Part shown: positions 1-7,791 of the stretch, piece after piece
Position numbering within the stretch: the stretch's first letter is position 1
How the letters are laid out: each line of letters begins with the position of its first letter
Assembly: GCF_024721155.1 (NCBI RefSeq)
Contig: NZ_JAHVAP010000011.1
Coordinates: forward strand, 62,001 to 126,000
Origin: Mucilaginibacter phenanthrenivorans
GTDB lineage: Bacteria; Bacteroidota; Bacteroidia; Sphingobacteriales; Sphingobacteriaceae
DNA length: 64,000 nucleotides
Direction: 5' to 3'
Notes under the pieces: model-generated
What the model was told of the DNA's origin: nothing
What the model saw: the letters and a program-made list of their open reading frames with translations, nothing else
The model's database searches: none
Translations under genes and position numbers: made by a program

Positions 1-269
1 ATTATATAAATACCAAAAACCACAAGAATAACAGCTGCCGCAGAGCCTATTATCCAGGGTTTAAAAAAAGTGTTTTTTCTTTTTTCCTGTTCAATTTCCT
101 TATTAAGGCGTAACAATATGCGTTCGCTTACACTTTCCCTGTCGTCGGAATACACCGCGTCATCCAGGTTTGTGCTTTTATACAAATCCAATAGTTCCTG
201 CTTTTCGCTGTCACTAACGGAACCATCTATATATTTTTGCAGTAAATAGTTAATTCTTGGCTTATCCAC
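1..269 (-). CDS. FecR-like anti-sigma factor, N-terminal part (runs off left edge)
   Basis: Only about 89 codons lie in the window. The reverse frame from a GTG at 269 reads (M)DKPRINYLLQKYIDGSV, followed by a Glu/Lys-rich helix and a hydrophobic segment at about residues 75-89 that runs to the edge. A short cytoplasmic helical domain followed by one membrane helix is the usual start of Bacteroidota FecR-type anti-sigma factors, which hold an ECF sigma factor at the membrane until an outer-membrane receptor signals. The gene lies directly downstream of the sigma factor at 518-1108 on the same strand, the normal order. The GTG start is chosen because the protein then begins in the family style (MDK..I..LL..Y); the frame is open upstream but with no ATG. 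A TonB/SusC receptor is expected beyond the edge but is not visible. Confidence 0.75.
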   Translation of the reverse strand, partial: MDKPRINYLLQKYIDGSVSDSEKQELLDLYKSTNLDDAVYSDDRESVSERILLRLNKEIEQEKRKNTFFKPWIIGSAAAVILVVFGIYI

Positions 270-517
270 GATGTAGCTAATAATTGGTTTATAACTACAT
301 GTTACCACGAAATATCCTTTACCCTATATGCTGGTTCACATTTATTTATTAGCGCTATGATAAGGTAGTTTCTGATCTTACCAGAATCCAACAGGGCAGC
401 AAGTGTTTATAGATAACAAGAAATTAACTTCAGGAAAAGTTCAGCAGGGTTTAATTTGATAAAAACAGATTTGGGATTTAATTCAAGGAGAAGATTATGA
501 TAATGCTGCCAACAGCA

Positions 518-1108
518 CTACAGCTTATAAAACTTTAAAAGCTCATTCGAAATGACCAGCAAAATACCCGTGGTTTCAAGATTATTCCTGATGATCTTCA
601 GAGCGCGGGTTAGGTTAGCTTCAACACCTTTTTCGGAGATGTTCATTTGAGATGCAATATCAGCATTCTTCATACCCAATTGGCGGCTGTATTTGAATAC
701 CAGCCTGCATTTTTCGGGCAGATCCTCAACTATTCCATTGATGTATTCCTGTAAAAAAAGCGCATCCAATTTTTCCTCATCCAGGCTCACATCGTTGAAA
801 TCAAAATTCATTTCGGCCAGTTTAGTTCTCCGCTGTTCCTTACGGTAGTTTTTAAATACGGCGAATTTGATTTTAGTAGCAAGGAAACCACCAACATTCA
901 GGATCTGGAGATTGTTTTTTTCCTTCCAAAGTGAAATAAAAACTTCGTGAACTATATCTTCGGCCGCACACTTATCCCTGGTATGATTCCAGGCTATTAA
1001 CACCATTTTCTCCCAGTACCTTGTGTAAATTTCAGTAAATGCCGCGTGATCGCCTTCCTGTAAAAGGGTTATCAATTCCTGATCGGAAAATACATTAGAA
1101 GATATCAT
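518..1108 (-). CDS. ECF-type RNA polymerase sigma-70 factor (FecI-like)
   Basis: A 196-residue sigma factor of the Bacteroidota-expanded extracytoplasmic-function class. Region 2 is at about residues 15-85, with the core-binding helix and the typical AAEDIVHEVFISLWKEK stretch. Region 4 is near residues 125-180, with VEDLPEKCRLVF followed by a helix-turn-helix (NADIASQMNISEKGVEANL). It would direct RNA polymerase to promoters of a surface nutrient-uptake system and be inhibited by the FecR-like protein encoded 248 bp downstream. The gap between the two is longer than usual, so they may be separately transcribed. The substrate system controlled lies outside the window. Length and motifs match the family. 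Confidence 0.92.
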   Translation of the reverse strand: MISSNVFSDQELITLLQEGDHAAFTEIYTRYWEKMVLIAWNHTRDKCAAEDIVHEVFISLWKEKNNLQILNVGGFLATKIKFAVFKNYRKEQRRTKLAEMNFDFNDVSLDEEKLDALFLQEYINGIVEDLPEKCRLVFKYSRQLGMKNADIASQMNISEKGVEANLTRALKIIRNNLETTGILLVISNELLKFYKL

Positions 1109-1512
1109 GCTTGTAAGGGGTAAAATTATTATACCATATTATGTTGGTTGTATTGACCTGACTATCTTATTCCTTTTTATCAAACCGCCGTTATTTCATA
1201 GAAATACTTGCGAATACCTAATTACGTAAAATGCCTATGAACATTGTTGTATCTTAAAACACAGCAAAAACCAAAAAGTGTACGACTACTACGTCCATGG
1301 TTTAATGGCTATTATAATTGGTTATAACGAAAGTATTTTTTCCATTCTGAATAACCATCCTTTACTGTCATGATGGTAAACAGGCCTCCCGCGTGGTCAA
1401 TTTGATTTTTGGACACAAAATTAGTTAGATCGGAAGAAACGAAGTCTTTGTATTGGTGAGTAGCAACATAAATACAGAATTGGAGACAATAGCGATAGGA
1501 AAGTCGGGGCAA
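1109..1512. other. Intergenic stretch, no convincing gene
   Basis: About 400 bp separate the start of the sigma factor gene from the end of the sensor kinase gene. A 66-codon minus-strand frame (1312-1512) is open directly after the kinase stop, but it shows no domain, signal or coding-like pattern that I recognise. The part next to the sigma gene should hold its promoter; I could not pick out a convincing element. Confidence 0.4.
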
Positions 1513-2760
1513 TTAAAACGCAATTTCAAAGTTGTGTAATAACCCTGTATGGGTATAGGAAACTTGCCAATTATACAGCGCGCAAATATTTTTTACAATT
1601 GTTAATCCCAAACCCGTACCGTCTGATTTTTGCCCCTTTTGAAACCGTTCAAATAACAAAGATTCGTCAAGGGGTTTTGCGGCGCCGGAATTTTGAAAAA
1701 TAAGTTTATCGTTAGTTAAGGTAATGGTGATTTTGCCGTTTTGTATATTGTGCCTTATGGCATTACTGAACAGGTTATTCAAAAGCACGTCGATAAGCGA
1801 CCTGCTGGCAAAAATGTTCTTATCCTGCAAATCTTCAGCAACCGTAATATTCCTGGCCAATAACAACTCCTGGAACTGGCGCAGCTTTTGTGCGATCGCC
1901 GAATGCAGGTTGATCGACTCACCATCGTTTATTAAATTATTTTCAATTTTCACCAATAACAACATCGACTGGTTTAAGCGGGACAGTTTACCTGTTGCTG
2001 AATAAATATCATTGATCTGATCATAATGCTCCGGCTTTAACGATTCATCCTGGATCAGCGTATCCAGTTTAGCTGTTATCACTGCAAGAGGCGTCATCAT
2101 TTCGTGCGAAGCGTTTTCGGTAAAATGCTTTAAATGCTCATAATCTTTTTTAACCCTTGCCGACATTAATTGCACTGCAGCGTTCAGCTCATTGAATTCG
2201 TCTACCTTATTGGTTTGGGTTTTGATATTTCCCGGAACCGAAATATTAAAGGTTTTCAATTCGTGCAATGTGTGGTAAAATGGCCGCCACAGACCTTTCA
2301 ATACGTATTTATTGGTAATAAACAGCACGAACAGTAAAATGATGGTGAGCACCAATGTAATAAGGGTTATTACCTGGGTCAGGTCATCAATGCTTGCGTA
2401 CGATTCGGTAATGATTACTTTATAGTTTTCTCCGTTTAGTTTTATAAGCGCAGCGATGGCCCGGCCATTTTCATTGGTTTTTTCGCGCGTGTTATAATAA
2501 ACCGTGTCAAAAAAGCGGGTGGGGAAATCAGCAGTGGGGATTTTTGAATATTCAGTCAAACTCTCATCAAAATCTTTTTTAGGGATCTTCCCATAGCGGT
2601 TAACGTAATCTATCCGTTCGCCAATCTCTTCAGAAAGCTCGCTATCAAGCTGATTACGTGCAATTTTATGAATGGCAAAATAATATATTATTGCCGCAGC
2701 AAACAACACCAATACCGAAACGATAATGCTTGCTTTATTATAATGTGAGGAAAGCTTCAT
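1513..2760 (-). CDS. Sensor histidine kinase
   Basis: A 415-residue membrane histidine kinase. Two transmembrane helices (about residues 10-30 and 130-152) bracket a periplasmic region of about 100 residues. A HAMP-like linker follows, then the dimerisation/phosphoacceptor helix with the H-box HFTENASHEMMTPLAVI (His near residue 219), an N-box (NNLFSNAIRHN, near 333) and a G-box (GTGLGLTIV, near 386). It should sense an envelope signal and phosphorylate the response regulator encoded immediately upstream; the two genes overlap by four bases (ATGA), indicating translational coupling. Gene context (VIT-type metal transporters, cytochrome b561, Rieske protein, flavin transferase) suggests a metal or redox signal, but the sensor region itself is not diagnostic. 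Confidence 0.93.
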   Translation of the reverse strand: MKLSSHYNKASIIVSVLVLFAAAIIYYFAIHKIARNQLDSELSEEIGERIDYVNRYGKIPKKDFDESLTEYSKIPTADFPTRFFDTVYYNTREKTNENGRAIAALIKLNGENYKVIITESYASIDDLTQVITLITLVLTIILLFVLFITNKYVLKGLWRPFYHTLHELKTFNISVPGNIKTQTNKVDEFNELNAAVQLMSARVKKDYEHLKHFTENASHEMMTPLAVITAKLDTLIQDESLKPEHYDQINDIYSATGKLSRLNQSMLLLVKIENNLINDGESINLHSAIAQKLRQFQELLLARNITVAEDLQDKNIFASRSLIDVLLNNLFSNAIRHNIQNGKITITLTNDKLIFQNSGAAKPLDESLLFERFQKGQKSDGTGLGLTIVKNICALYNWQVSYTHTGLLHNFEIAF

Positions 2761-3434
2761 TCTGCTGAAAATTTATAGCCTATTCCATAAACCGATTTCA
2801 GGTAATCAGCGCAGCCTGCATCAATCAATTTCTTGCGAAGATTCTTGATGTGGGTATAAATAAAATCAAAGTTATCGTGCATATCCATCTCATCGCCCCA
2901 CATGTGCTCAGCTATAGCGTTTTTTGAAATAACCTTGCCTTTATTGGCTATAAAATACAACAGCATATCAAACTCCTTCCTGGTAAGTACTATCCGGGTA
3001 TCGTTAATATTTACCGTTCTTCCGGGCAGGTTTATTATTATTTCGTTAAATATAAGCTTATTGTTTGTGTTGAACGTTTTGCGCCGATAAGTTGCAGCTA
3101 CTCTTGCCTTAAGCTCAGCGAGATGAAAGGGTTTTGTAATGTAATCGTCGGCGCCAACATTTAAGCCGTTAATTTTATCATCCAGCGAGTTTCTGGCAGA
3201 TATAATCAGCACAGCTTCATTCTTATTATTCTCTCTCAGGTAATCCAAAACGGTAAAACCATCGCCGTCTGGTAAACCAATATCCAGCAAAATACAGTCG
3301 TAATTATAGCCAGATAGCTTTTCAATTGCGGTATCGAGCGTGCCGCAGCTTTCGCATACGTTTCCCTCCTCGGTAAAATAGCTGGCTATATTATCACGAA
3401 GCGTATCTTCATCTTCTACGATTAGGAGTTTCAA
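2757..3434 (-). CDS. OmpR/PhoB-family response regulator
   Basis: A 225-residue two-domain regulator. The receiver domain (1-120) has the acidic pocket (VEDED near residue 8), the phosphoacceptor Asp in LLDIGLPDGDG (about residue 51) and the conserved Lys in ITKPFHLAEL (about 101). A winged-helix DNA-binding domain follows (about 128-225; RKEFDMLLYF, then the recognition region ending GYKF). The start matching the family pattern MKLLIVEDE uses a TTG codon; no in-frame ATG lies close upstream. It is the partner of the overlapping histidine kinase. Its own promoter region and that of the divergent operon share a motif (3471-3516) that recurs upstream of the Rieske operon, so it is the best candidate to bind there. 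That link is inferred. Confidence 0.93.
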   Translation of the reverse strand: MKLLIVEDEDTLRDNIASYFTEEGNVCESCGTLDTAIEKLSGYNYDCILLDIGLPDGDGFTVLDYLRENNKNEAVLIISARNSLDDKINGLNVGADDYITKPFHLAELKARVAATYRRKTFNTNNKLIFNEIIINLPGRTVNINDTRIVLTRKEFDMLLYFIANKGKVISKNAIAEHMWGDEMDMHDNFDFIYTHIKNLRKKLIDAGCADYLKSVYGIGYKFSAE

Positions 3435-3470
3435 TCGGTCTTTTTATCAAAGGTAGTCAAGAATATTGAA

Positions 3471-3516
3471 GCAAATCTGTAGTTATTTTCATAACTTCAG
3501 ATAACTTCAGATTTGC
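3471..3516. promoter_or_regulatory. Divergent promoter region with paired motif
   Basis: The 123-bp gap between the response regulator and the divergent VIT-like gene contains GCAAATCTGTAGTT (3471-3484) and, on the other strand, AACTTCAGATTTGC (3503-3516). These are 13/14 identical inverted copies, each pointing to its own gene. The second copy is preceded by a 10-bp direct repeat, ATAACTTCAG twice (3491-3510). OmpR-type regulators commonly bind direct repeats of this spacing. The CAGATTTG part also resembles the Bacteroidota -7 element TAnnTTTG, so the motif may combine a core promoter with a regulator site. An exact copy of the first motif lies at 9770-9783. Confidence 0.55.
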
Positions 3517-3557
3517 TCCAAATTATCTAATTACTTTTAAAGCATTATCGTTAATCA

Positions 3558-4043
3558 ATGGCCAACAGTAAAACTGCCACGTTCGTTATCCAGAAAGTTC
3601 AGCCAGGCCTGCTTGGGCTTATGGACGGTTCTGTTTCAACACTGGCTCCAATATTTGCTACTGCAGGCTTAACAGGACAGCCCATAAAGGCTTTCTATGT
3701 GGGCCTGGCTGCCTCTCTTGGCGCGGGTATCAGTATGGGCTTAGCCGAGGCGCTTTCTGACGATGGCACGGTGACAGGGCGCGGAAGCCCCATTATTCGC
3801 GGTTCAATTACCGCCTTTGCTACTGCGCTTGGCGGCATGCTGCACACGCTTCCTTTTCTAATTCAAAACCTGCACAGTGCCTTGCACCTCGCTTATATAG
3901 TAGTAATATGTGAACTATTACTGATTGCCTTTATAAGATACCGTTTTATGAAGACGCCTTTAATAAAGACTATCTTACAGGTGATTGTGGGTGGAGGAAT
4001 TGTGTTTTTACTGGGCATTTATTTAGGCAACGCAACAAGTTAA
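3558..4043 (+). CDS. VIT-family (CCC1-like) integral membrane protein
   Basis: A 161-residue, almost entirely hydrophobic protein with four or five predicted membrane helices. The N-terminal motif GLLGLMDGSVSTLAPIFATA resembles the first helix of VIT1/CCC1 iron/manganese transporters and the C-terminal membrane part of membrane-bound rubrerythrin-like proteins (MbfA). The protein lacks the long cytosolic metal-binding helical insert present in the larger VIT protein at 5528-6217. It is first in a plus-strand operon, with the cytochrome b561-like gene 10 bp downstream. Iron or manganese export out of the cytoplasm is the likely role by family, but the short form is poorly characterised. The promoter carries the motif described at 3471-3516. 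Confidence 0.72.
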   Translation: MANSKTATFVIQKVQPGLLGLMDGSVSTLAPIFATAGLTGQPIKAFYVGLAASLGAGISMGLAEALSDDGTVTGRGSPIIRGSITAFATALGGMLHTLPFLIQNLHSALHLAYIVVICELLLIAFIRYRFMKTPLIKTILQVIVGGGIVFLLGIYLGNATS

Positions 4044-4053
4044 AAAATTAAAT

Positions 4054-4731
4054 ATGACAAAAATTGAACCTGTCAGGATGGATGTGACCAATCCGCATAA
4101 AGTTAAAAGCTACTCCCCTGCCTTAAGATTGTGGCATTGGTTAAACATGATCATTATAAGCGGGTCGTTAATAACTGTGCTGATCAATTCGACCATAACA
4201 GATGACCATACAACTTCGGCCTTATTAAAAACCGAACTTCAAAAATCGGGCGCATCAGTAACTGACGACCAGGCGCGCTCTGCGGCGCATGCCCTTAGCG
4301 ACAGCGTTTGGGATGTGCATGTTTATTTTGGTTATTGTTTAGCCGGCTTGCTGGTATTCAGGCTGATACTTGAATTTTTTCAGCTTGTTGATCAAAAATT
4401 TATACGAGGATTAAAAAGCGCCTACAAGAAGTTCAACGTCGTGAAAAAGGAACGGGAAGTTGCCCGGCACGAACTTACGGTGAAAGTTATTTATTCCATA
4501 TTTTATGTATTGCTGGTAATTATGGTTTTAACCGGGTTGTTCCTGGCTTTTGAAGATGCACTTGCAGCGTACAAATCTATAAGGCATAGCGTAAAGGAGG
4601 TTCATAGTTTTTGTATGTATCTGGTGCTTGGATTTATTGTAGTGCATTTAGCCGGGGTGTTCCTCGCGGAACGAAAAAATTCAAAAGGTATAGTTTCGGA
4701 TATGATAAATGGGGGAAATGAACACGCTTAA
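4054..4731 (+). CDS. Cytochrome b561-type membrane protein
   Basis: A 225-residue membrane protein with four helices and histidines at the places expected for two b-type haems: LRLWHWLN (His28), WDVHVYFGY (His89), and RHSVKEVHSF plus VVHLAG in the C-terminal half. Such bacterial cytochrome b561/b6-like proteins pass electrons between quinol and periplasmic partners. A loop of about 40 residues lies between helices 1 and 2, predicted periplasmic, and contains KSGASVTDDQ (Ser65-Ser68), which is slightly reminiscent of FMN-attachment motifs. The gene lies 10 bp after the VIT-like gene and overlaps the next frame, so the three genes form an operon. Redox linkage to the Rieske and flavin genes on the other strand is plausible. 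Confidence 0.82.
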   Translation: MTKIEPVRMDVTNPHKVKSYSPALRLWHWLNMIIISGSLITVLINSTITDDHTTSALLKTELQKSGASVTDDQARSAAHALSDSVWDVHVYFGYCLAGLLVFRLILEFFQLVDQKFIRGLKSAYKKFNVVKKEREVARHELTVKVIYSIFYVLLVIMVLTGLFLAFEDALAAYKSIRHSVKEVHSFCMYLVLGFIVVHLAGVFLAERKNSKGIVSDMINGGNEHA

Positions 4732-5497
4732 AAACTTTGCCATCACTTCCATTTGCCTGGTACTTTTCTTATATGCAAGCGCCGCAAAAGCCCAGGATAA
4801 TTACGAGATTCAGGTTTATGGGTCAGAAACGGTTGAAAAGGGCCGTACCATGGTTGAGTTGCACAGCAACTATACTGCCGACGGATTTAAAGAGGGCGAA
4901 AATGGTGAATTACCAGACAATCATGTAGTTCATGAAACTATAGAGATCACTCATGGCTGGACGCCATGGTTCGAAACCGGTTTTTACATCTTCAATTCGA
5001 TAGGCGACGCCGGCCGGACAGCTTATGTAGGCTCACACATCAGGCCCAGGGTCGCCGCGCCCGTTGAATGGAAATGGCCCGTTGGTGTAAGTATTTCTAC
5101 CGAGTTTGGATTCCAAAAGAGCGCATTCTCCGCTAATACCTGTACGCTGGAAATAAGGCCGATAGTGGATAAAAAATGGAACAAGCTTTATGTCTCCGTA
5201 AACCCAACGCTCGACAAAAGCTTTGCCGGTCCTGATAAGGACCGGGGATTTATATTTTCACCGAATGTTAAAGGCAGCTACGATGTGAGCAAAGTTGTGG
5301 CATTGGGCCTGGAATATTATGGCAGCACGGGTCCATTTTTTCATTATGATCCCTTTCAGCAACAACAGCAGCAGTTATTTGTAGCCACCGATCTGAATTA
5401 TAACGTCGATTGGGAATTTAACGGCGGCGCTGGTTATGGCTTTACCCGGGGAACGGATAAAGCTATTTTTAAAATAATTGTCGGGCGGAGATTTTAA
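4718..5497 (+). CDS. Predicted outer-membrane beta-barrel protein, function unknown
   Basis: About 259 residues from the preferred ATG at 4718 (another ATG at 4709 adds three residues). The N-terminus MNTLKNFAITSICLVLFLYASAAKAQ is a signal peptide cleaved after AKA. The mature part has alternating strands rich in Tyr, Trp and Gly and ends with a final aromatic strand (FKIIVGRRF), typical of an outer-membrane barrel. Phrases such as ETGFYIFNSI and WKWPVGVSISTEFGFQ resemble putative transporter/porin-like barrels found next to redox genes. A polyglutamine run (FQQQQQQ) lies near residue 220. It overlaps the cytochrome gene by 14 bp from this start and is last in the operon, converging on the VIT gene at 5528. 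No substrate can be assigned. Confidence 0.7.
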   Translation: MNTLKNFAITSICLVLFLYASAAKAQDNYEIQVYGSETVEKGRTMVELHSNYTADGFKEGENGELPDNHVVHETIEITHGWTPWFETGFYIFNSIGDAGRTAYVGSHIRPRVAAPVEWKWPVGVSISTEFGFQKSAFSANTCTLEIRPIVDKKWNKLYVSVNPTLDKSFAGPDKDRGFIFSPNVKGSYDVSKVVALGLEYYGSTGPFFHYDPFQQQQQQLFVATDLNYNVDWEFNGGAGYGFTRGTDKAIFKIIVGRRF

Positions 5498-5527
5498 CTC
5501 TAGCGAAGGTTTAAAGCTTGAATGCTA

Positions 5528-6217
5528 TTATTTACCGCTTATTAGCTTCGCCATAACGAAGGCTGCTCCGGCTGCAAGGGCGCCTATTACTACTACCTTT
5601 AATGCACCGCTAATTTCTGGCTGCCCGGTAAACTTGCTTTTAAAGTAACCGAAAACAAACAGGCAAATGAGCGTTACTCCGCATGAGTAGTAAAGCGCTA
5701 GCTGTGAATTATCGATCATAAAATAGGGAGACAAGGGAATAATACCGCCGACAATGTAGGAGACTCCGATAGTTATGGCACTTTTTGTTGCCCTGTTTGG
5801 CTGTGGCTTTTCAAGGCCCAGCTCATACCGCATCATAAAGTCAACCCATTTATCTTCATCCCGGGCCATTTCATCGGCAATTTGATCCTGCAGTGCGGGG
5901 GATAAGCCAAAATCAGCAAAAACTTCCTTTACTTCCATCTTTTCCTGTTCGGGTACGCGCTTTACCTCTTCGTATTCGCGTCTCAGTTCAGAGTTGTAGT
6001 GATCCAGTTCGGTGCGGCCGGCCAGGAAGCCTCCCAAGCCCATAGCTATTGAGCCAGCAACAATTTCGGCAATCCCAGCGGTTACTACCAGCGTTGATGA
6101 ACTTACCGCTCCGCTTAACCCCGCTGCCAGGGCAAACGGCACAGTTAAACCGTCGGACATGCCGATAACTATATCCCTGATAGTTTCCGAACCGTTAACA
6201 TGCTGTTCCTTGTGCAT
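5528..6217 (-). CDS. VIT1/CCC1 family iron/manganese transporter
   Basis: A 229-residue protein of the VIT1/CCC1 family, which moves Fe2+ or Mn2+ out of the cytosol. The N-terminal helix motif IRDIVIGMSDGLTVPFALAA and the second helix (AEIVAGSIAMGLGGFLA) are diagnostic. A cytosolic helical insert (about residues 75-140) rich in Glu and Met (EEVKRVPEQEKMEVKEVF, then MARDEDKWVDFMM) corresponds to the metal-binding hub. Three further membrane helices fill the C-terminus. It follows the DUF3570 gene by 103 bp on the same strand and is probably the last gene of that operon. Two VIT-type proteins on opposite strands of one small locus point to metal export as part of the system's job. Confidence 0.9.
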   Translation of the reverse strand: MHKEQHVNGSETIRDIVIGMSDGLTVPFALAAGLSGAVSSSTLVVTAGIAEIVAGSIAMGLGGFLAGRTELDHYNSELRREYEEVKRVPEQEKMEVKEVFADFGLSPALQDQIADEMARDEDKWVDFMMRYELGLEKPQPNRATKSAITIGVSYIVGGIIPLSPYFMIDNSQLALYYSCGVTLICLFVFGYFKSKFTGQPEISGALKVVVIGALAAGAAFVMAKLISGK

Positions 6218-6320
6218 AAAAATAAGTGTGGTTTAATTTGTTTCCCCAATTACCAATGCATAAAGATATTTATATCTGCTTAGATAGCACTCGATTATTG
6301 TCTTTTTATATTCGGTCAAT

Positions 6321-7541
6321 CTACTTAAATTTTAAAGCCAGCGTCACTATATCAGAGTTTAGCCCTGTTGAGCGCATATAATGGCCGTAACGCAACTCCA
6401 GCGTATTCAAATGCTGCCAGCCAAACACGCCGTTAGGCGGCGACAGGCGTAAATTTGCGCCAACAAAATTACTGTGCATGCTCGAAAGGTCGTAGTCACT
6501 GGTATAATAAACGGCAGTGGGATCGTGCTGACCGTATGGGGCAAAGTAACGCGTACCCACCTGTGTATTATAGCGGTAAAAAGGACTTACAGATACAAAG
6601 GAGCTAAATTTAATTGGCACTTCAATTTCGGCGGTATGTGCCCTTATACCCCAGTTATCCATATAGTACCGGTAAAAAGTACGGATCACAAAATGATCGT
6701 CAAGGAAATAATTGAAACGCACACCTATGGGTAGCTTATACCTACCGTCGGGCAAGTTCTCAACCCGTTCAGATCCGTCGGTAAAATAATCTCTTTGGTA
6801 CTTTGTTGCCAGCAAGCCCTTCTGATATGATGGCTCAACTATAAACAAAGCCTGCAATCGTGTGCTTAACACCTGCGATAGAGAAAATGAGGCGCTAAAT
6901 GAGTTTCGCGGTTTATAATCTACCGGCCGGTTATCATCATGGCCCGACCCGGATCCGTAGCCCGGCGGTCGTAACTCAACCGGCAAGATAACCTTCCATG
7001 TGTCTAAAAACGCCTGCAGCTTAAAGTCAAATTGTGTGTTTTTATCCTTTGAAACGCGGGTAAGATTAAACCCTAACCCACGTGACTGGTAGTCAAACTC
7101 GTGCGAATAAGAGCCGGTAAAACCAAATGCATTACCCGTTTTTTCGTTCGAACTTGTCCAGTTTAACGATGGGTATACCCGGGTATCCTGCCTTGATGCG
7201 GATGAAATGCTGTACGGGTCAATCTTATCTGATGATGCAGAAGTATAATGATCGATCCCCAGCTCAAACGTAAAGGTGTTTTTACGGCCGTTCCGGCCTA
7301 CCTTCGACATTTGTATATCAAGCGTATTGGCAAAATCGGTTAAGTTCTCCGTGCCTATACCACCGGTTACCGCCGAGTTGTTACCGTTTTGGTGATAATA
7401 ACCCGATACAAAATTTACTTCATCAAGTTTTAGCTTGCGTGTTTCGTAATTGGTTGTATCCTTAACGGGTTGTGTAGTTTGGGCGTGTGAAGAAAGAATG
7501 CCCAGGTACAGGGCTAATACCCCTAAATATATTTTTCTCAT
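6321..7541 (-). CDS. DUF3570 outer-membrane protein
   Basis: A 406-residue protein with a cleavable signal peptide (MRKIYLGVLALYLGILSSHAQ) and a mature region of alternating amphipathic strands ending in a strand with terminal aromatic and hydrophobic residues (IVTLALKFK), consistent with a large outer-membrane beta-barrel. The segment beginning LDEVNFVSGYYHQNGNNSAV and the later strand pattern are recognisable as DUF3570. This family almost always travels with a DUF4266 lipoprotein, a thioredoxin-like protein and an ApbE flavin transferase, all present immediately upstream in the same order and strand. Its biochemical role is not established; a surface-exposed or pore component of a flavin/thiol redox system is a reasonable guess. 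A 19-bp gap separates it from the DUF4266 gene. Confidence 0.88.
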   Translation of the reverse strand: MRKIYLGVLALYLGILSSHAQTTQPVKDTTNYETRKLKLDEVNFVSGYYHQNGNNSAVTGGIGTENLTDFANTLDIQMSKVGRNGRKNTFTFELGIDHYTSASSDKIDPYSISSASRQDTRVYPSLNWTSSNEKTGNAFGFTGSYSHEFDYQSRGLGFNLTRVSKDKNTQFDFKLQAFLDTWKVILPVELRPPGYGSGSGHDDNRPVDYKPRNSFSASFSLSQVLSTRLQALFIVEPSYQKGLLATKYQRDYFTDGSERVENLPDGRYKLPIGVRFNYFLDDHFVIRTFYRYYMDNWGIRAHTAEIEVPIKFSSFVSVSPFYRYNTQVGTRYFAPYGQHDPTAVYYTSDYDLSSMHSNFVGANLRLSPPNGVFGWQHLNTLELRYGHYMRSTGLNSDIVTLALKFK

Positions 7542-7559
7542 TTACAGTTGATCTGATTA

Positions 7560-7787
7560 TTAATTACACCCGCAGCCACCGCCACTTTTACCACCATTGG
7601 CTCCCGATCCGCCTTCGCGGTAGAGTTGAAAGCTTTGTTCGAACTTTTGGGACTTGCGTGCGGAAAGTTCCATTTCTGAGTCATTCAGCCGGTTTTTCTG
7701 ATAAGATTTCACCGAACTGCATGACGCCATGCTGCAAACAAGGCCGATGCTTGTAATTGAAATGATTAACAGGGGTATTTTCCTCAT
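7560..7787 (-). CDS. DUF4266 small lipoprotein
   Basis: A 75-residue lipoprotein. The signal sequence ends in a lipobox with the lipidated Cys at position 23 (CSMASC). The mature part SVKSYQKNRLNDSEMELS fits DUF4266, and the protein ends in a glycine-rich tail with two cysteines, GGGCGCN. The C-terminal CGC could bind a metal or be a thiol target of the thioredoxin-like protein encoded two genes upstream; this is inference. The gene sits 4 bp after the ApbE gene and 18 bp before the DUF3570 gene, so it is clearly within the operon. Family length is typically 60-80 residues. Confidence 0.88.
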   Translation of the reverse strand: MRKIPLLIISITSIGLVCSMASCSSVKSYQKNRLNDSEMELSARKSQKFEQSFQLYREGGSGANGGKSGGGCGCN

Positions 7788-7791
7788 TGTA

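Noticed and set aside
1312..1512. 66-codon minus-strand frame directly after the kinase stop codon
   Set aside because: It simply continues from the upstream stop, has no recognisable domain or signal, and an unremarkable residue mix; not supported as a gene.
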